From assembly GCA_964368305.1 (NCBI GenBank), contig CAYJAB010000002.1:62001-126000 (forward strand): a stretch of 64,000 bases of DNA, in the 5' to 3' direction. The notes under the pieces are model-generated. The model was not told the DNA's origin, ran no database searches, and saw nothing but the letters and a program-made list of their open reading frames with translations. Shown in pieces: positions 25,909-35,400 of this stretch. Each line of letters opens with the position of its first letter. Within the stretch, counting starts at the first letter, position 1. This DNA is from CAYJAB01 sp964368305. Its GTDB lineage: Bacteria; Bacillota_I; Bacilli_A; Erysipelotrichales; Erysipelotrichaceae. The translations under genes and the position numbers were made by a program.

Positions 25909-27555
25909 ATGAAATATTCACCACTACAAAAAGCAAGATATGAATACAAACCTAAGTTACCTCAAATGCTTAGAAATGGAATTTCAGAAATTGCAGTAAA
26001 TGAAGGAAACGAAACACAAAGTGTTTCTGATCAAGAAAAAATTCAAGAATTATTTCCTAATACTTACGGTAAAAAAGAAGTTACATTTGTAAAAGGGACA
26101 AATACATCTGTCGCTAAAAAACAAGTTGTTGGAGTTATCTTATCTGGAGGACAAGCACCAGGAGGTCACAATGTAATTTGTGGGCTATATGATGCATTAA
26201 AAGCAACGAATCAAGAAAATGTATTGATTGGATTTAAAAATGGTCCTAGTGGATTAGTTGAAGATGATACACTAATTTTTACTGATGAGTATATTGATCA
26301 ATATCGCAATACAGGCGGATTTGATATCATTGGATCTGGAAGAACAAAACTTGAAACACATGAGCAATTTGCTGTTGCAGCGAATGTATGTAAAAAACAT
26401 GGAATTACTGCCATTGTAATCATCGGTGGAGATGATTCAAATACAAATGCAGCTGTGCTTGCAGAGTATTTTGCAGCGAATGAAACAGGAGTTCAAGTAA
26501 TCGGATGTCCAAAAACAATCGATGGGGACTTAAAAAATGAAGATATTGAAATTTCATTTGGGTTTGATACAGCAGCTAAAACATATAGTGAATTAATTGG
26601 AAATATTGAAAGAGATGCTAATTCAGCAAAAAAATATTGGCATTTTATAAAAGTAATGGGACGCTCTGCTTCTCATGTTGCTTTAGAATGTGCGCTTGAA
26701 ACACAACCAAATATTTGTTTGATTTCAGAAGAGGTAGCTGCTAAGAAATTGTCATTGTCAAAAATTGCTGAGTACATTGCAGATTCAGTTGAATACCGTG
26801 GAAATCATGGTGAAAACTTTGGTGTTGCAATTATTCCTGAAGGTGTAGTTGAGTTTGTTCCGGAATTTTCAGTTTTAATTGGTGAAATTAACGAATTACT
26901 AGCTGGAAGTAAAGCTGAATCATTCAATGCATTAGAATCTTGGGAAGAGAAATACAAGTTTATTGAAACGGGTTTATCTAAAGAGGCTATGGAAGTGTTT
27001 GCTATTCTACCACAAGGAATTCAACAACAGTTATTCTTAGAAAGAGATCCTCATGGAAATGTACAAGTTTCTTTAATTGAGTCAGAAAAATTATTCTCTG
27101 CATTGGTTGCTGATAAATTAGCAGAAAGAGGATATAAAGGTAAATTTAATGCACTTCATCATTTCTTTGGATATGAAGGAAGATGCGCATTTCCATCAAA
27201 CTTTGATTCAGATTACTGCTATTCATTAGGATATAATGCATTTATGTTAATTCAATATGGTTACACAGGATATTTATCAAAAGTTTCTAATCTTTCAAGT
27301 CCAGCATGCGAATGGGTTGCAGGTGGTATGCCGATTACGAAGATGATGAACATTGAAAGAAGACATGGAGAAGACAAGCCTGTAATTAAAAAAGCGCTTG
27401 TTGAACTTGATGGAAATCCATTTAAATATTTTGAATCTAAACGTGACGTTTGGTCTAAAGAAACAAGTTATGTATATCCAGGAGCAATTCAATATTATGG
27501 TCCTGAATCTGTTTGTGATATTACGACAAAAACACTTGAATTAGAACAAAAATAG
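25909..27555 (+). CDS. pfp: Pyrophosphate--fructose 6-phosphate 1-phosphotransferase
   Basis: This 548-residue enzyme phosphorylates fructose 6-phosphate with PPi, reversibly, in glycolysis. The nucleotide/PPi region reads SGGQAPGGHN, and GGDDSN replaces the GGDGS of ATP-dependent enzymes, a mark of PPi use. PKTIDGDLKN is the catalytic loop. Length matches the long (plant beta/Treponema type) PFP rather than the 320-residue ATP enzyme. It is monocistronic between two terminators. Use of PPi as donor links it loosely to the surrounding phosphate genes. Confidence 0.93.
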   Translation: MKYSPLQKARYEYKPKLPQMLRNGISEIAVNEGNETQSVSDQEKIQELFPNTYGKKEVTFVKGTNTSVAKKQVVGVILSGGQAPGGHNVICGLYDALKATNQENVLIGFKNGPSGLVEDDTLIFTDEYIDQYRNTGGFDIIGSGRTKLETHEQFAVAANVCKKHGITAIVIIGGDDSNTNAAVLAEYFAANETGVQVIGCPKTIDGDLKNEDIEISFGFDTAAKTYSELIGNIERDANSAKKYWHFIKVMGRSASHVALECALETQPNICLISEEVAAKKLSLSKIAEYIADSVEYRGNHGENFGVAIIPEGVVEFVPEFSVLIGEINELLAGSKAESFNALESWEEKYKFIETGLSKEAMEVFAILPQGIQQQLFLERDPHGNVQVSLIESEKLFSALVADKLAERGYKGKFNALHHFFGYEGRCAFPSNFDSDYCYSLGYNAFMLIQYGYTGYLSKVSNLSSPACEWVAGGMPITKMMNIERRHGEDKPVIKKALVELDGNPFKYFESKRDVWSKETSYVYPGAIQYYGPESVCDITTKTLELEQK

Positions 27556-27580
27556 TTTTTCATTATTAAAATATAAGCTG

Positions 27581-27610
27581 AAGCACATCTAATATTAGAT
27601 GTGCTTTTTT
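27581..27610 (+). terminator. Terminator after pfp
   Basis: A 26-nt perfect palindrome (27581-27606; arms AAGCACATCTAAT and its complement) with six Ts is present. Confidence 0.9.
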
Positions 27611-27633
27611 CATTTGAGATAGATTTTATTTTA

Positions 27634-27690
27634 TTAACAAAATCTTAACAAAACTATCATAATTAATTAATAAAACTATTATATTCTAAT
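27634..27690 (+). promoter_or_regulatory. Regulatory region of pstS with Pho-box-like repeats
   Basis: TTAACA occurs at 27634 and 27645 and TTAATA at 27667, on an 11-bp register, as in the TTAACA-type direct repeats bound by B. subtilis PhoP. Overlapping this are two copies of AAYAAAACTATYATA (27647-27661, 27669-27683) exactly 22 bp apart. The same motif precedes the ugp-like operon. A -10 may be TATATT (27680-27685) or TCTAAT (27685-27690). Confidence 0.6.
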
Positions 27691-27717
27691 GTTGTAAAAA
27701 ACAAGGAGAAAAAAAGA

Positions 27718-28632
27718 ATGAAAAAAATATTAGTAATGGTATTAGTTGGATTAATGCTTGTAGGATGTTCAAATAGTGAAGCGCCACAAGATATAAAAAC
27801 AGAAATTAAAGTCTATACACGTGATGCAAGCTCAGGAACACGTGAAGCATTTGAAACTGCTGCTCAAATTGAAAACTTAACAGTGGATGCAATTGAAGTA
27901 TCAGGAAATGGCGATATGGCTACAAAAGTTGGAAATGATGCAAATGCAATCGGGTATGTATCGTTAACAACTGACTTTGCAGCAAATGGAATTACACCTT
28001 TAAAATTTGATGGTGTTGAAGCTACAGAATCAAATGCAGTAGATGGATCATATAAATTACAAAGACCATTTAACTTTGTTACACGTGCTACTGGAGATTT
28101 CAACAGTGATGAAACAGAACAATTGGTATTAGCGTTTGTAGATTATTTACAAAACTCTAAAGAAGGTATGTTAGTAGTACAAAGTGCTGGTGGAATCGTT
28201 GACTTATCAAAAGGTGTAGCATGGGCAGAACTTGCTGAAAATCATCCAATTGTAAACCAAGACAACTCACATTTAACAATTACAACAGGTGGTTCAACAT
28301 CAGTTGAAAAATCAATCAAAGCTGCTTTAGAATCATTTGTTCCTTATGCAGGAAACTTCAATTTCACAATGAATCATACTGGTTCTTCTGATGGATTCAA
28401 ACGTGTATTAGGAGATGAAAAAGATGGTGCAAATGCAGCGGATATCGGATTTGCTTCTCGTGGATTTAAAGATACTGAAACAGTAGATGCTGGTGCGGTT
28501 TCTGGAGCATTCTGTATTGATGCAGTTGTAACAGTAGTAAACGATGAAAATACTATAATTACTGATTTAACACAAGCTCAGTTAAAAGGTATCTTCGAAT
28601 CAACTATTGTAAATTATGAGGATGTAAAATAA
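27718..28632 (+). CDS. pstS: Phosphate-binding lipoprotein PstS (permuted order)
   Basis: This 304-residue lipoprotein (lipobox MLVGC, Cys17) captures phosphate for the Pst importer. The order of the fold is rotated: it opens with KVYTRDASSGTREAFE and GNANAIGYVSL-like segments (about 31-140), which normally form the second half of PstS. It then gives TGGSTSVEKSIKA, the GSSDG segment, IGFASRGFK and the LTQAQLKGIF end that normally form the first half. Phosphate-contact motifs GSTSV, SSDG, ASR and SSGTR are all kept. From memory, streptococcal PstS has the same order. It precedes pstC after a hairpin. Confidence 0.9.
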   Translation: MKKILVMVLVGLMLVGCSNSEAPQDIKTEIKVYTRDASSGTREAFETAAQIENLTVDAIEVSGNGDMATKVGNDANAIGYVSLTTDFAANGITPLKFDGVEATESNAVDGSYKLQRPFNFVTRATGDFNSDETEQLVLAFVDYLQNSKEGMLVVQSAGGIVDLSKGVAWAELAENHPIVNQDNSHLTITTGGSTSVEKSIKAALESFVPYAGNFNFTMNHTGSSDGFKRVLGDEKDGANAADIGFASRGFKDTETVDAGAVSGAFCIDAVVTVVNDENTIITDLTQAQLKGIFESTIVNYEDVK

Positions 28633-28644
28633 ATAGATTTAATT

Positions 28645-28664
28645 AAGCCCTTCGGGGCTTTTCA
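28645..28664 (+). terminator. Intra-operon hairpin after pstS
   Basis: AAGCCC/GGGCTT with a TTCG tetraloop (28645-28660) is followed by TTTT. It is a stable partial terminator that would favour pstS over pstC mRNA. Confidence 0.65.
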
Positions 28665-28678
28665 CTGTGAGGAAAAAT

Positions 28679-29620
28679 ATGGAATATTATGTAAGAAAAG
28701 AAATTAACACTAAAAAAACAAATGATAAACTAAAGAAAGATCGCATTTTTAAAAATATCTTTTTATTAAGTGCATTGCTTTCAGCATCTGTTATCGTTCT
28801 TATTGTCGTGTTTGTAACATCCAAAGGAATTTCTCCATTTCTACCAGGATATGAATATGGACAAGTTAATTTAGTAGACTTTTTGTTTGGGACAGTATGG
28901 AGACAAGATCAAGGAGTTTATGGTGTAGGGTTTATTGTTATCAATACACTTGTAAGTGCATTTGGAGCATTGATAATTTCACTTCCATTTTCTGTGTTAA
29001 CAGCACTTTTTATTGTAAAAATTGCACCTAAATGGGTTGCAGAAATTATGAAAACTGTTGTTGAATTAATGGCAAGTGTACCTTCAGTTGTTTATGGTGT
29101 ATTTGCTTCGGGTTGGATTACAATTTTTGTTAAGAATTTAGCAGAAATTTTCAATACATCTACAGCAGGTGGGAGTTCATTGCTGAGTGTTATTTTACTA
29201 TTGGCTATAATGATATTTCCAACGATTACTTCACTATCAATTGAAGCGATAAAATCAGTTGGTATTGAGATTGAACAAGGGTCATTGGCATTAGGTGCTA
29301 CAAAAACACAAACAAATTTTAAAGTAATTTTGACAAGTGCGAAATCAGGTATATTTGTAGGTGCGATCTTAGGGATAGGGCGTGCTTTTGGAGAAGCGAC
29401 TGCAGTGGCAATGGTAGCAGGTAATAAGTTATTTGGACCAAGCTTTGATTTGTTTGATATTACACGTACTTTAACATCTACAATGTTATCAGGATTAAAA
29501 GAAACAACAGGATTAGATTATGATATTCGCTTTTCGGTAGGGATTGTATTAATGGTTGTAATTCTGCTTTCTAACTTATTAATTAATTTTGTTAAGTCAA
29601 AAATCGGAAAGGTGAATTAA
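28679..29620 (+). CDS. pstC: Phosphate ABC transporter permease PstC
   Basis: This 313-residue membrane protein has six helices and the PstC signatures FLFGTVWR, LVSAFGALIISLPFSVLTALFI, ASVPSVVYGVF and the coupling loop LALGATKTQTNFKVIL. With PstA it forms the phosphate channel. ATG 28679 was chosen because GAGG lies 6 nt upstream; the GTG at 28667 is part of the ribosome site. A charged N-terminal extension (about 30 residues) precedes the first helix. Confidence 0.93.
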   Translation: MEYYVRKEINTKKTNDKLKKDRIFKNIFLLSALLSASVIVLIVVFVTSKGISPFLPGYEYGQVNLVDFLFGTVWRQDQGVYGVGFIVINTLVSAFGALIISLPFSVLTALFIVKIAPKWVAEIMKTVVELMASVPSVVYGVFASGWITIFVKNLAEIFNTSTAGGSSLLSVILLLAIMIFPTITSLSIEAIKSVGIEIEQGSLALGATKTQTNFKVILTSAKSGIFVGAILGIGRAFGEATAVAMVAGNKLFGPSFDLFDITRTLTSTMLSGLKETTGLDYDIRFSVGIVLMVVILLSNLLINFVKSKIGKVN

Positions 29621-29621
29621 T

Positions 29622-30851
29622 ATGAATAAAAAAAGAAAAATAATAGATGGCATATTAAATTCCCTGACATATTTAAGTAGTGCTGTTAGTTTATTAGTGT
29701 TGTTTGCAGTATTTCTATTTGCATTTACAAAAGGTGCTCCACTTGTAAATATGGATTTAATTACAGGCGATTACTGGTCAAAAAACTATTTAGTAGAGCC
29801 GAATGTTGATGTTGTGGCAACGCCACAGGAGTTTGAAAGACCTGCAGATCTTGCGGAAGAAGTATATTGGTCATCGGCATGGGGGATTGGTTTAGTGGAT
29901 ACTATGTCTCGTGAGAAACAGCAGCTTGTTCTTGTGGAATACGTTGCCGAAGATAGTGTTTTTTCTAGCATGGTAGATAGTAGTGCAGGAGAAAATGAAG
30001 GAAATTTTGTTGAGATTAGTGCAGGGTTAGAGCTTCAAAAGTTGGACTATACATCAAAGGATGGATATGCTGATTTTACTGGAATGCTAACAAAAGAAAC
30101 CGCTTCACAAATTGTAACTAAATTAGATAGTAATGTGGAATCTATTGATTCGATGTATTTAAAAACAGCAGGTGGGGGAATTTCTGGTTCTATAAAATCT
30201 ACATTATATTTAATGGTAATTTCTTTATTTATTGCAATACCTATTGGTATATCAGCTGCAATTTACTTGAATGAATATGGTAGTAAAAACAAATTTAATA
30301 ATTTAATTAGAAGTGGTATAGAAACACTTACGGGTGTACCAAGTATCATATATGGTTTAATGGGTGTAACAGTACTGTTTCCTATCACACAGGCATTTGG
30401 CGCAACAACTACAAATATATTACTAGGTGGATTAACATTGGCTATTATATTATTGCCGACGATAATAAGATCTACGGAGACAGCTTTGATGAATGTGCCA
30501 AAGGAATTAAGAGATGGTAGTTTATCGGTTGGTGCTAATCAAACACAAACAATATTTAAAGTAGTGCTACCAAGTGCAATCAGCGGTATTATCACAGGTG
30601 TATTATTGAGTGTAGGGAGAATCATTGGGGAATCGGCTGCATTAATTTATACTATGGGAACATTTATTAATGATGATCCTACCGTTTTATCTCAAGGAAC
30701 ATCACTTGCAGTTCATATTTGGTCTGTAATGAGTGGGGAACAACCAAACTTTGAACTTGCGGCGGCAATTTCTCTTGTTATCTTAGTATTTGTATTATGT
30801 TTAAATATTGCAGTGAAAATTGTAATGAAAAAATTCTCGAAGGCGGTGTAA
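29622..30851 (+). CDS. pstA: Phosphate ABC transporter permease PstA with large extracellular insert
   Basis: This 409-residue permease is about 120-130 residues longer than usual PstA. Helix 1 (about 14-37) is followed by an extra hydrophilic, acidic stretch (about 50-183) that should lie outside the cell. The normal sequence resumes at GGGISGSIKSTLYL (184-197), then TLTGVPSIIYGL and the coupling loop SVGANQTQTIFKVVLP. The insert has no signature I recognise. It is not a frameshift artefact, since the reading frame is continuous and codon use unchanged. It starts one base after pstC. Confidence 0.9.
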   Translation: MNKKRKIIDGILNSLTYLSSAVSLLVLFAVFLFAFTKGAPLVNMDLITGDYWSKNYLVEPNVDVVATPQEFERPADLAEEVYWSSAWGIGLVDTMSREKQQLVLVEYVAEDSVFSSMVDSSAGENEGNFVEISAGLELQKLDYTSKDGYADFTGMLTKETASQIVTKLDSNVESIDSMYLKTAGGGISGSIKSTLYLMVISLFIAIPIGISAAIYLNEYGSKNKFNNLIRSGIETLTGVPSIIYGLMGVTVLFPITQAFGATTTNILLGGLTLAIILLPTIIRSTETALMNVPKELRDGSLSVGANQTQTIFKVVLPSAISGIITGVLLSVGRIIGESAALIYTMGTFINDDPTVLSQGTSLAVHIWSVMSGEQPNFELAAAISLVILVFVLCLNIAVKIVMKKFSKAV

Positions 30852-30854
30852 AGT

Positions 30855-31610
30855 ATGGAAACAATATTTAAAATTGAAGATTTAGATTTATTTTATGGAA
30901 AAAAGCAAGCGTTAAACTCACTTAATTTAGAAATTTATCGTAATAAAGTAACAGCGTTAATTGGACCATCAGGATGTGGGAAAAGTACATTTCTTCGTTG
31001 TTTAAATCGAATGAATGATTTAATTGATGGATGTAAAATTGATGGTTTGATACAATTTGATAATCAAGATATCCATTCTAATAAGACAAACGTAGTAGAA
31101 TTAAGAACAAAAGTTGGTATGGTATTTCAAAAACCAAACCCATTTCCAATGTCTATATTTGATAATATTGCATATGGTCCTAGATGCCAAGGAATTAAAA
31201 ATAAGGATGTTTTATCTGCAATAGTGGAACGCTCTTTAAAACAAGCTGCTATTTGGGATGAGGTAAAAGATAGATTAAATGAAAGTGCACTTGGACTTTC
31301 AGGCGGCCAACAGCAAAGACTTTGCATAGCACGTACAATTGCAATGGAACCAGAAGTTATTTTAATGGATGAACCAACAAGTGCGTTAGATCCAATTGCA
31401 ACAGCTAAAATTGAAGAATTAATTCAAGAATTGAAAAAAGATTTTACAATTATAATTGTTACACATTCAATGCAACAAGCATCTCGTGTAAGTGACTATA
31501 CAGCATTCTTCTTAATGGGTGATTTAGTAGAATATGATACGACAAAACAAATATTCTCAATTCCAAAACACAAGAAAACAGAAGATTACATTACCGGAAG
31601 ATTCGGATAG
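30855..31610 (+). CDS. pstB: Phosphate ABC transporter ATP-binding protein PstB
   Basis: This 251-residue ATPase powers PstCA. Walker A is GPSGCGKST (about 36-44), then RCLNRMNDLI, the Q-loop VFQKPNPFPMSIFDNIAYGPR (diagnostic of PstB: FQKPNPFPMSIFDNIAYG), the signature LSGGQQQRLCIARTIA and Walker B ILMDEPTSALD. It starts 3 nt after pstA and ends 8 nt before phoU. Confidence 0.96.
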   Translation: METIFKIEDLDLFYGKKQALNSLNLEIYRNKVTALIGPSGCGKSTFLRCLNRMNDLIDGCKIDGLIQFDNQDIHSNKTNVVELRTKVGMVFQKPNPFPMSIFDNIAYGPRCQGIKNKDVLSAIVERSLKQAAIWDEVKDRLNESALGLSGGQQQRLCIARTIAMEPEVILMDEPTSALDPIATAKIEELIQELKKDFTIIIVTHSMQQASRVSDYTAFFLMGDLVEYDTTKQIFSIPKHKKTEDYITGRFG

Positions 31611-31618
31611 GAGGAAAT

Positions 31619-32260
31619 ATGGTACGATTAGATGATTCAATTACACTTTATAAAGAACTTATTATTGAAATGAGTCATAAAGTAAAAAATATGCATATTA
31701 AAGCAGTTGAGATTCTTGAAGATGGAGATAAATCAAAAGCGTTAGAGATTATTAAGATGGATGAGTATGTTAATAGATATCAAGAAGAGATAAATGAAAA
31801 AGCAATTGAATGTCTTGCACTTTTATCACCAGTAGCAACTGATTTAAGAATTATTATTGCGGGAATAAAAATTGCATGCGATTTAGAAAGAATTGCAGAC
31901 TATGCTAAAAACATTTCTGAATATGTAATAAAAAATGGACAAGTGGATGAAGTTGTATTAGTTGGAGCTAGAAAAATAGCTGAAAGATTTATCAGAATGT
32001 TTGATTTAACAATGGAAGCATATAAAGAAAGTGACTTTAAAATGGCATTTGAAATTCCAGAACGTGATAGTGAAATCAATGAAATGTTCAAAGAAATTCT
32101 AGTGAACATTGACAATTCGCTAGAAAAAGGACTAAAACTACCGCATGTAGTATATACGATTTCTATGTTAAGAAATTTTGAAAGAGCTGGAGATCATACA
32201 AAAAATATTTGCGAACATATTATTTATCAAGTAAAAGGACAACATTACGATTTTAATTAG
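31619..32260 (+). CDS. phoU: Phosphate-signalling protein PhoU
   Basis: This 213-residue all-helical cytosolic protein has two three-helix PhoU repeats, each with the metal-binding E/DxxxD type motif (CDLERIADYAKNI about 88-100 and FERAGDHTKNICEH about 184-197). PhoU restrains Pho signalling when phosphate is adequate by linking PstB to the PhoR kinase. A PhoR-like kinase without an external sensor is encoded 12 kb upstream. It is the last gene of the pst operon, with an AGGAGG ribosome site. Confidence 0.95.
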   Translation: MVRLDDSITLYKELIIEMSHKVKNMHIKAVEILEDGDKSKALEIIKMDEYVNRYQEEINEKAIECLALLSPVATDLRIIIAGIKIACDLERIADYAKNISEYVIKNGQVDEVVLVGARKIAERFIRMFDLTMEAYKESDFKMAFEIPERDSEINEMFKEILVNIDNSLEKGLKLPHVVYTISMLRNFERAGDHTKNICEHIIYQVKGQHYDFN

Positions 32261-32293
32261 TGTACTGCAAAAATTGCTATAACAAAACAAAAT

Positions 32294-32323
32294 TAGATAA
32301 GTAAAAACTTATCTAGTTTTTTT
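32294..32323 (+). terminator. Terminator of the pst operon
   Basis: A 9-bp stem TAGATAAGT/ACTTATCTA (32294-32302 with 32307-32315), AAAA loop and seven Ts are present. Confidence 0.88.
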
Positions 32324-32359
32324 AATATTAAATTATTTTATAATGCTGTATAGTATCAA

Positions 32360-32388
32360 TTGTAAATATAAAATATTTTTGATATACT
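32360..32388 (+). promoter_or_regulatory. Promoter of the large secreted protein
   Basis: TTGTAA (32360-32365), a 17-bp spacer and TATACT (32383-32388) lie upstream. A leader of about 48 nt includes ten Ts and ends in a GGAGG site before ATG 32443. No copy of the pstS motif lies here. Confidence 0.55.
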
Positions 32389-32442
32389 GTATATGTATAT
32401 TTATGTTTTTTTTTTACATAGTATAAAAATGGAGGATATTAG

Positions 32443-35400
32443 ATGAAATTAAGAAGAAAATTGGTGGCGACTATATTGTCTGTAATGATGATATTTAATG
32501 CGGTTGTCCAACCACTTTCAGCCGTAGGTACTGAAAGCGGAGAGCCAAAAGAGTCAATAGTTATAACAAATGCGACTATTGACAGTAGCGATGCGATGCA
32601 ATCACTTACACAAGGTAGTACAGAAACTGTTAGACTACCTAAATTGAATGTTACATATTCAGATACAACAACGGATAGTATTGATGTAACATGGGCAAGT
32701 GATGTTGAGTTTAATGTAAACAATGTAGGTATTTATACTTACAGTGCGACATTGGATAATACATTATACACACTAGGGGAAGGTGTTGTCCTTCCACAAT
32801 TTACAGTAGAAGTTAAAGCGGTTACTCCAAATCCTGTAGCTTTTACTCCAACTACAATTACAAGTGATACTTTTGTAGATTACAATAGTGCTGGTAATCC
32901 TTTGTGGAATTATACAACAGCAAATTCTTTTATATACACGGTAGAATATAGTTATGAAAAACCAGTAACTGAGCCACGTGTTTTTGTAATTGATATTAAT
33001 CCAAATAATATTGATGATTTTCCTTTTTGGATTGAAAGTGAAGAGGCTGTAGCTAATACAGTGTCTGCGGATATTATGTTAGATGACAATAATACTTTAT
33101 TAACATATACAATACCTGAGTCTAGTATGACACTGGATACTGGTGGCGGAAACTTTACGATTACTTTATCGTTAAAACCTAGTCAAAGTTTAACTTCCTA
33201 TCCTGGGGCGGGTAATACAGCTGCAGCTGCAGTAGGTAATACATTGTTGGAAAATGCAAAAAATGGAATTACACCAAAATTTGGGGTTACTTTAGATGAT
33301 AATATTTCAGCTGGAGTTGAAATTAGACAAGATCATGTTCCAAATTTATATGATCCAACATGGACTGATGCAAAAATTTTAGGGGATACAATTATAACTG
33401 GAAGTAGTGCGGATGCAACTTATAAATATGATCAAATTGGTGCAATTTCAGGGAATTCTAATTTATGGTTATCATCAAATGGGGATATTTATTTCGGGGA
33501 TGATACGAGTTTTATTAATACAAGTTCTTCTAGTTATTATATAACAACGCCGATTACATCTACCAATCATTTACCAATAGGTAACTTCACTTATATATTT
33601 AATAATGTATTGAACAGTCATGTAAAAACAGATAATACAAGTACAATTGTGGGAAGTGCAACGTCTATAACAGAGACACTGGGGTATGGAGAAGATTCTC
33701 TAGCATCACCTGTTTCAAGTACATTTGTTAATAATGAACATCATTATTTTGAAGGTAGTCTAAAAACGATTAATTCAAATGAATCAATTTCTATTGCACT
33801 AAGTAGCATTAAATATAATACAGGTGATAATTTCCTTGATGATTTACAAGATAAAAAAGTAAAATATATTACATCTTCTGTGGATTCATCTAGAATTACA
33901 TATGATCAACTTGTTGTTGAAACAAAGAATACGGATTCTAAATTAGATGATACATATACTTACAAAACAGTAACGCATGATATTCCAGAAGTTGTGTTAA
34001 ATGTGCCTAATTTCACTTATACAGATAGACTTGATACTGTAATAGGTAGCGGTTTGGTTAGAGAGTCTACAACAACACTTGAATTTGATTTAGAAAATGT
34101 TTTTCAACAATCATCTTATAAACCAGGTTTGGTCGCAACGGAAACTTATGCTAATCATACTTTAACTATTGATATACCAGAAAATGTAAAAGCAAGTAGT
34201 TTTTCAACTTATGCAGATTATCCAGAAGAGAAAATTTTCACTCATTATCAAACAGTTAAAAATGGAGTGACTTCAGGTGAAATTGAAGCAGTCTGGAATG
34301 ATAAAGATGTATTTAGTATTCAAAATTTACAAGATGTAGATAAAATTATTCTTCATATTTCGGATACTGGTATATTTTCAGGTAATTTTACTGATGATTT
34401 AGGAAATGTAACATCTAATTTATATCGCAACTATGACAAAACATTCAGGTTTGATGATTGTGATGTTTCAAGACCAACAAGCGATATTGACACAGATACT
34501 GGTAGATTTCCAATGCCTATGGAAATTTATCTTACTGATCCAGATGGAACAGTATTAACACAACCAATAGAAGATGATCTTACTATCAATTGGCAATTTG
34601 AAGCTCCTGCTGAAACTGACGTCGATAATTTAAGTTTGACTTTATTTAGTGAACACAGTAGTAGATTCTCTTCTTTAGAATTAAATAATCCAGATAGAGA
34701 TACAGATGTATATACTGCAAAAATTACCCCAAGGTTAAATGGAGAACTTTATTATTTCGTCGATTCGAGAGTATTTAAAGATGTACAAATTGATTTTAAT
34801 TTTGGTCAAGAAAAACAGATTGAATTAATTAGTGAGATTGTAATTAATAAAAGAATATCGGGTGGTGGTGAAGAATTTTCTCCTATTAGTAATGATGCAA
34901 CAGTTAGCATTTACTATACTACAGATAAAAATCCTAATGTGGAACTCAAAACTTTTAAAAGCGCTGACTATAGATATATATTTACACCTCCTAGAGGAGA
35001 ATATTTAACAAGTGTTCGTATCGTGGTTGATGAAATGATGTTAAATAAACAAAATACGGATACACTTGTTCGTAATGGTTTTGATTTTATAGTAATATCA
35101 ATGGACCGCACACCGACTGTTTCAAATGGAGATATACCAGTTACAGATTTAAATGGAGATGGTAGAGTTTCGGATACACTCACACTGGAAATGACTTCTG
35201 AACAATTTGGATCTAAAAAAAGTGCAACAGCGACTACGTATTTTTCATATGATAAAAAGACTGTAAATTTAATATCTGTTAACGGAGTTGGAACAAACAG
35301 CAGTTCAAAAAATGGACAAGAAAATAAAACACTACAACAAGAAACAGTTTTGTATTATGAAATTAATGATAAAGAAACAGAAACGGATGAGGAAGTAATT

